Shown: one piece after another, positions 5,809 to 8,929 of the stretch
How positions within the stretch are numbered: position 1 is the first letter of the stretch
Layout: the number at the start of each line of letters is the position of its first letter
From: SZUA-320 sp041612035
Lineage (GTDB): Bacteria; Gemmatimonadota; Gemmatimonadetes; Gemmatimonadales; GWC2-71-9
Length of the DNA: 8,929 nucleotides
Direction of reading: 5' to 3'
NCBI GenBank assembly: GCA_041612035.1
Contig: JBFILX010000080.1
Location: 1-8,929 of the forward strand
Made by a program: the position numbers and the translations under genes
Notes under the pieces: model-generated
What the model was told of the DNA's origin: nothing
Database searches by the model: none
The model's input: only the letters and a program-made list of their open reading frames with translations

Positions 5809-6873
5809 TCAATTCACCGACTTCGCCGGCGGGGTATCCCTGCTCCCCAGCGCGTGCAGTTGCAGCAGCGCCAGCCCCAGCAGGACCACGGCGCCCGCCT
5901 GGTGCAGGGCCGCGAGCCAGATGGGCACGAACAGCAGCAGGGTCGCGATGCCGAGCCCGGCCTGGGCCAGCCCCGTCAGCCCGACCGCCATCCCCAGCAC
6001 CCGGACTCCAGGCGTCGCCTGCCGGCTGGCCCACCAGACCGCCAGCGCGGCCAGCGCGGTGAGCACGCCGAGCACGCGGTGGTTGAACTGCACCGCGGTC
6101 ACGTGCTCGAAGGCGTTCACCCACCACGGGTCCATCTGGAAGTAGCCGAGCGGGACCAGGCGCCCTCCCATCAGGGGGAAGGTGTTGTAGGCGTGGCCCG
6201 CGTCGAGGCCCGCCACGAAGGCGCCGGCCAGGACGGTGAGCGAGACCAGCCCCAGAAACCCCAGCAGCCCACGGCGGAGTCCCGACGATGCGGCGGCAGG
6301 ATCGCCCCGGGTGCGCAGCAGGTCGGCCGCGGTCCACACGGTGATGCCGAAGATCACGAGGGCGAGCCCCAGGTGGGCGGCCAGCCGGTACTGGCTCACG
6401 TCGGTCCGCTCGGTGAGCCCGCTCGCCACCATCCACCAGCCCATGAATCCCTGCAGGCCCAGGAGCACGAGCAGCCCGACGAGCCGTCGGGTCAGTGGCG
6501 GCCCGAGCCCGCCCCGCACCAGGAAGACCGCCAGGGGGATGGCGAACGCCAGGCCCACGATCCGGGCCCAGAACCGGTGCACGAACTCCACCCAGTAGAT
6601 CCGCTTGAAGCCGGCCAGGTCCATCCCCACGTTGATCTCCCGGTACTCGGGGATCCGCTGGTACTTGGCGAACTCCTCTTCCCAGGCGGTCTCGCCGATC
6701 GGGGGGATGACCCCGGAGACCGGCTTCCACTCGGTGATCGAGAGGCCGGACTCGGTGAGCCGGGTCACCCCGCCCACCACCACCGTGAGCAGGACCATCA
6801 CGGCCCATACCGCCAGCCAGCGACCCACGCGGCGGCGCAGGGCGGGATCGGTGGGACCGAAGGAAGGGTTCAT
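5809..6873 (-). CDS. ctaA: Heme A synthase, COX15/CtaA type
   Basis: A 354-residue integral membrane enzyme that oxidises the C8 methyl of heme O to the formyl group of heme A, the cofactor of aa3-type cytochrome oxidases. About eight membrane segments are visible. The four heme-ligand histidines are present: E96-F-V-H99-R, A-A-H167-L-G, F-N-H265-R-V and L-H324-Q-A-G, and the conserved glutamate E96 lies three residues before the first. G-G-x-T-R-L-T-E-S-G-L-S (34-45), the W-W-M-V-A-S-G-L block (146-153) and G-L-D-A-G-H-A-Y-N-T-F-P (222-233) mark the longer alphaproteobacterial/mitochondrial COX15 class rather than the short Bacillus CtaA. The ATG at 6873 overlaps the stop of the preceding gene as ATGA, indicating translational coupling; this start also gives the normal short cytoplasmic N-terminus. 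It is the last gene of the operon. No oxidase subunit gene lies in the window. Confidence 0.95.
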   Translation of the reverse strand: MNPSFGPTDPALRRRVGRWLAVWAVMVLLTVVVGGVTRLTESGLSITEWKPVSGVIPPIGETAWEEEFAKYQRIPEYREINVGMDLAGFKRIYWVEFVHRFWARIVGLAFAIPLAVFLVRGGLGPPLTRRLVGLLVLLGLQGFMGWWMVASGLTERTDVSQYRLAAHLGLALVIFGITVWTAADLLRTRGDPAAASSGLRRGLLGFLGLVSLTVLAGAFVAGLDAGHAYNTFPLMGGRLVPLGYFQMDPWWVNAFEHVTAVQFNHRVLGVLTALAALAVWWASRQATPGVRVLGMAVGLTGLAQAGLGIATLLLFVPIWLAALHQAGAVVLLGLALLQLHALGSRDTPPAKSVN

Positions 6874-7412
6874 CGCGACGACCCGGAAAAAGCCGCCACC
6901 AATCTGCGCTGGCCGGGATCGTAAGTCACCAGGATCACCCGGCGCGGGGCGACGGTGAGGTCGAGCGCCAGCACGAGGTCGGGCGGGATGGCGATGCCAC
7001 CGGGCCTCGGCGCGGGCACCGAGTCCAGCCGGACGAGCCGGACCATGAGGTGGTGCGGACCCGGCGTCAGCGGCCACTCCCGCGATACGTGGAGCGGCCG
7101 GTCGTGGCGGGCCCCGCCACCCGATACCTGCGCGTCCATCAGCACCGTGCCGTCGCGACGCACCTCCAGCCGGTAGCGCGCGGCGCGGCCCTCGCAGATC
7201 ACCTCCCGGCGCATGTGGGCCGGCAGGCGGGCCAGGTCCTCCGGATCCACCCGGCGGCAGACCTCCACCCGCTCGGGCCGGGCCCCGATGGCGACCCGCA
7301 GGCGGCCCTCGACCCCGGGATGGACCGGCGCCGGCGCCCGCGACCCGGCCGCGATCGCCAGCGTGGCGGCCACCGCCACCACCGCCGCGCCGACCCGCCG
7401 CCCGCCGCTCAC
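6870..7412 (-). CDS. Membrane-anchored or secreted protein of unknown function
   Basis: A 180-residue protein that I do not recognise as a named family. The start is GTG at 7412, which overlaps the stop of the cytochrome b fusion as GTGA; the end overlaps the ctaA start as ATGA, so it is firmly in the operon. Residues about 7-23 form one hydrophobic segment behind R-R, fitting a signal peptide or a single anchor, so the rest would be outside the cytoplasm. The remainder is rich in alternating hydrophobic and polar strands (Y-R-L-E-V, V-L-M-D-A-Q-V, H-H-L-M-V-R-L-V-R-L, D-L-V-L-A-L-D-L-T-V), suggesting a beta-sandwich. Only two cysteines are present, C52 and C73, framing H66-M67 (C-x13-H-M-x5-C): they could form a disulfide or a metal or heme site. 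It may be an accessory subunit or assembly factor of the cytochrome b complex or the oxidase (inference from position only). Confidence 0.8.
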   Translation of the reverse strand: MSGGRRVGAAVVAVAATLAIAAGSRAPAPVHPGVEGRLRVAIGARPERVEVCRRVDPEDLARLPAHMRREVICEGRAARYRLEVRRDGTVLMDAQVSGGGARHDRPLHVSREWPLTPGPHHLMVRLVRLDSVPAPRPGGIAIPPDLVLALDLTVAPRRVILVTYDPGQRRLVAAFSGSSR

Positions 7413-8929
7413 GAGGTCTCCCCCACTTCGACCGGGTCGCACACCGCCTCGACCGTCAGGTCCGCCTCGGCCGTCGCCGGCGCCTTCCGCGCCAGGGCCT
7501 CCGCGAACTCGCCCAGGGCAGCCAGCAATTCACGACCCTCCGCCGCCCCGGCGTGCACCACGCGGACCCGGTCCCGATCCACCCGCGCCTGGAGCTCGGC
7601 CTCACGCTCCTGGTAGAGCCGCTCGTGGAGCCAGCGCGGCCCCTCCCGGTTCCGGCAGTCGCGGGGCGGGCACCCGGCCACCAGCACCCCGGCGGCCCCG
7701 CCCCGCACCAGGAACTCGATCACCGAACTGTGCAGGTTGCCGGCACAGTCGACCGGGTGGACGTCGGCCCCGGCCCGTTCCAGCGCGGCCGCCACGCCGG
7801 CGGCCCCCTGCCGGCAGACGAGCACCGCGATCCGGCCGGCCGGGCGGTCGGGGGCGGCGAGGTACCCCCGGATCACCTCCAGCTGGGCACGTCCGGTCCG
7901 GCCGGGCGGCCCGACCCCCATCGGGGCACAGGAGCCGGCGCAGATCCCGCAGCTCACGCAGCGGTCCGGATCCACCCGGGCCACCAGGTCGGCCCGCCCG
8001 TCGGTCCGGGGCTCCAGGGCGATCGCCTCCCACGGGCAGTCGAGGGCGCACTGTCGGCACCCGGTGCAGAGGTCGCGATCCACCACCGAGGGCGGAGGCC
8101 GACGCTCCCGCCGGGGCCGCACCAGCCACGGAACGGCGGTCAGCAGCGCCACGAGGCCGGCGCCCATCCCCCAGACCGCCGCCACGGGCAGCCGCCGGGT
8201 GACCGGGAGCCAGAAGGCGTACCACCAGTCGACCGGAACGCTGGCCGGGAGGGCCAGCGGGTCCGCCTCGGGGGCCATGTCGAGGGGCCACAGCACCGCC
8301 ACGGCCGTCAGCAGCCCCACGATGGTCCACGAGAGCCACCGGGGCGGGAAGAGCGCCGGCCGCGCCAGCCGTCCGACGTGCACCAGGAGGAGCAGCCCCA
8401 TGCCCAGCGGGAGCGCCACGTGCAGGAAGAGGTTCAGGAAGAAGAAGGCGTCCGGCAGGGGCCGCTCCCCGCTGAAGGCGCGGCTCACCGGCTCGGAGAG
8501 CACGGGGAGCGCGTCGAGCCAGCGGGCCCCCTCGACCGCCAGCTCGCGTCCGAAGGTGTCCCACACCATGACGTAGCCGGTCCACCCGCTCACCAGCAGG
8601 ACGGCCAGCAGCACCAGGCCCGACACCCACGCCAGGGCACGGGGGCCCCACGCACGGTCCTGGGCGAACATGCGCACCAGGTGGACCAGCACCGCGACGA
8701 GGGCGGCATCGGAGGCGTAGCGGTGGAGCCCGCGCACCCAGTTGCCGGTCCACGGGCTGGCCGTGATGCCCGCCACCGAGGCCCACGGGGCGCCGATGCG
8801 GTAGAAGAGCAGCAGCCAGATCCCGGTCACCAGCAGCACCAGCAGCAGCAGGACGGTGATCGTGCCGCTCTGGTAGAGCGGGTTGAACCGCCACCCGTAC
8901 AGCCGGTTGAGCGCCGCGTCCAGCCGCGC
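7409..8929 (-). CDS. Cytochrome b fused to two [4Fe-4S] clusters and an MvhD/FlpD domain, 5' end outside the window
   Basis: The frame is open to the right edge, giving 506 residues; the GTG at 8839 lies inside the first membrane helix and is not the start. Residues 1-270 (8120-8929) resemble cytochrome b of bc/b6f complexes: N-P-L-Y-Q-S-G-T near the start, about six membrane helices (roughly 23-45, 70-88, 98-123, 163-187, 198-217, 248-270) and two pairs of heme b histidines with 13 residues between, H69/H83 and H170/H184. A Qo-loop-like block around V-D-W-W-Y (233-237) follows helix five. Residues 284-340 carry C-x2-C-x2-C-x3-C twice (288, 291, 294, 298; 324, 327, 330, 334), a bacterial 2[4Fe-4S] ferredoxin pattern. 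Residues about 366-460 match the MvhD/FlpD domain (hydrogenase iron-sulfur subunit) with cysteines 372, 395, 420 and 425; in methanogens this domain passes electrons to heterodisulfide reductase. The soluble part should face the cytoplasm. No Rieske gene is in the window. The direction and partner of electron flow are unknown. Confidence 0.9.
   Translation of the reverse strand, partial: ARLDAALNRLYGWRFNPLYQSGTITVLLLLVLLVTGIWLLLFYRIGAPWASVAGITASPWTGNWVRGLHRYASDAALVAVLVHLVRMFAQDRAWGPRALAWVSGLVLLAVLLVSGWTGYVMVWDTFGRELAVEGARWLDALPVLSEPVSRAFSGERPLPDAFFFLNLFLHVALPLGMGLLLLVHVGRLARPALFPPRWLSWTIVGLLTAVAVLWPLDMAPEADPLALPASVPVDWWYAFWLPVTRRLPVAAVWGMGAGLVALLTAVPWLVRPRRERRPPPSVVDRDLCTGCRQCALDCPWEAIALEPRTDGRADLVARVDPDRCVSCGICAGSCAPMGVGPPGRTGRAQLEVIRGYLAAPDRPAGRIAVLVCRQGAAGVAAALERAGADVHPVDCAGNLHSSVIEFLVRGGAAGVLVAGCPPRDCRNREGPRWLHERLYQEREAELQARVDRDRVRVVHAGAAEGRELLAALGEFAEALARKAPATAEADLTVEAVCDPVEVGETS

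Noticed and set aside
3765..6062. 765-residue open frame on the plus strand
   Set aside because: It overlaps the ypdA 3' half, all of ompA and part of ctaA in other frames; its translation is dominated by G, R, P and A without any domain. It is a product of high GC content.
5605..6924. 439-residue open frame antisense to ctaA
   Set aside because: Its H, Q, P and R-rich translation is the usual antisense shadow of a membrane protein gene.
6874..7077. Longer N-terminus for heme A synthase
   Set aside because: These bases code for the C-terminus of the preceding gene in another frame; the extra residues have no COX15 similarity and the ATGA overlap gives a natural start.
7910..8120. Frameshift or assembly join between cytochrome b and the ferredoxin part
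   Set aside because: The reading frame is continuous, codon usage does not change, and a plausible linker (R-P-R-R-E-R-R-P-P-P) joins the last helix to the first cluster; a true fusion is the simpler reading.
7213..8202. Plus-strand open frame opposite the cytochrome b fusion
   Set aside because: It is extremely rich in P, R and G and is antisense to the clear ferredoxin and FlpD motifs.

Overview
This is a very GC-rich, tightly packed bacterial chromosomal segment with nine recognisable genes, two of them cut by the window edges. There are no RNA genes, mobile elements or CRISPR. The organism looks like an aerobic, diderm, high-GC bacterium. The OmpA-type peptidoglycan-binding protein implies an outer membrane, heme A synthase implies an aa3-type terminal oxidase, and the YpdA-type reductase suggests low-molecular-weight thiol redox chemistry. 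The M28 peptidase type, the OmpA architecture and the YpdA variant remind me of Gemmatimonadota (Acidobacteriota or Bacteroidota relatives are less likely given the base composition). That assignment is an inference from memory, not a search.

Layout. (1) 1-1385, plus strand: the C-terminal bulk of a secreted-type M28 zinc aminopeptidase, open at the 5' edge. (2) 1444-3175, minus strand: three genes reading osmC-like, then xthA (exodeoxyribonuclease III), then a YkgJ-type cysteine-cluster protein. xthA appears to have its own promoter in the 54-base gap behind osmC. (3) 3286-4317, plus strand: a YpdA-family flavin disulfide reductase divergent from osmC, with a probable leaderless start. (4) 4464-5699, minus strand: an OmpA-family lipoprotein-like or secreted protein with an unusual N-terminal repeat and a central beta-rich domain. 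(5) 5809-8929, minus strand: an operon of three genes joined by 4-base start/stop overlaps. Reading in the direction of transcription it encodes a membrane cytochrome b fused to two [4Fe-4S] clusters and an MvhD/FlpD-type domain (5' end outside the window), a membrane-anchored protein of unknown function, and heme A synthase (CtaA/COX15).

The most interesting item is the fusion protein at 7409-8929. It joins a quinone-type diheme cytochrome b, with all four axial histidines, to an eight-cysteine ferredoxin module and a four-cysteine MvhD-like module in one chain, coupled to an uncharacterised cysteine-containing protein and to heme A synthesis. It suggests a membrane complex linking the quinone pool to a soluble iron-sulfur or thiol partner in an oxygen-respiring bacterium. 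A second point is that the YpdA homologue has isoleucine where characterised bacillithiol disulfide reductases carry the essential cysteine in the first glycine motif.

Intergenic space is short. The longest gaps are 4318-4463 (convergent ends, with a possible small gene remnant and a hairpin), 3176-3285 (divergent promoters) and 5700-5808 (hairpin plus ompA upstream region).
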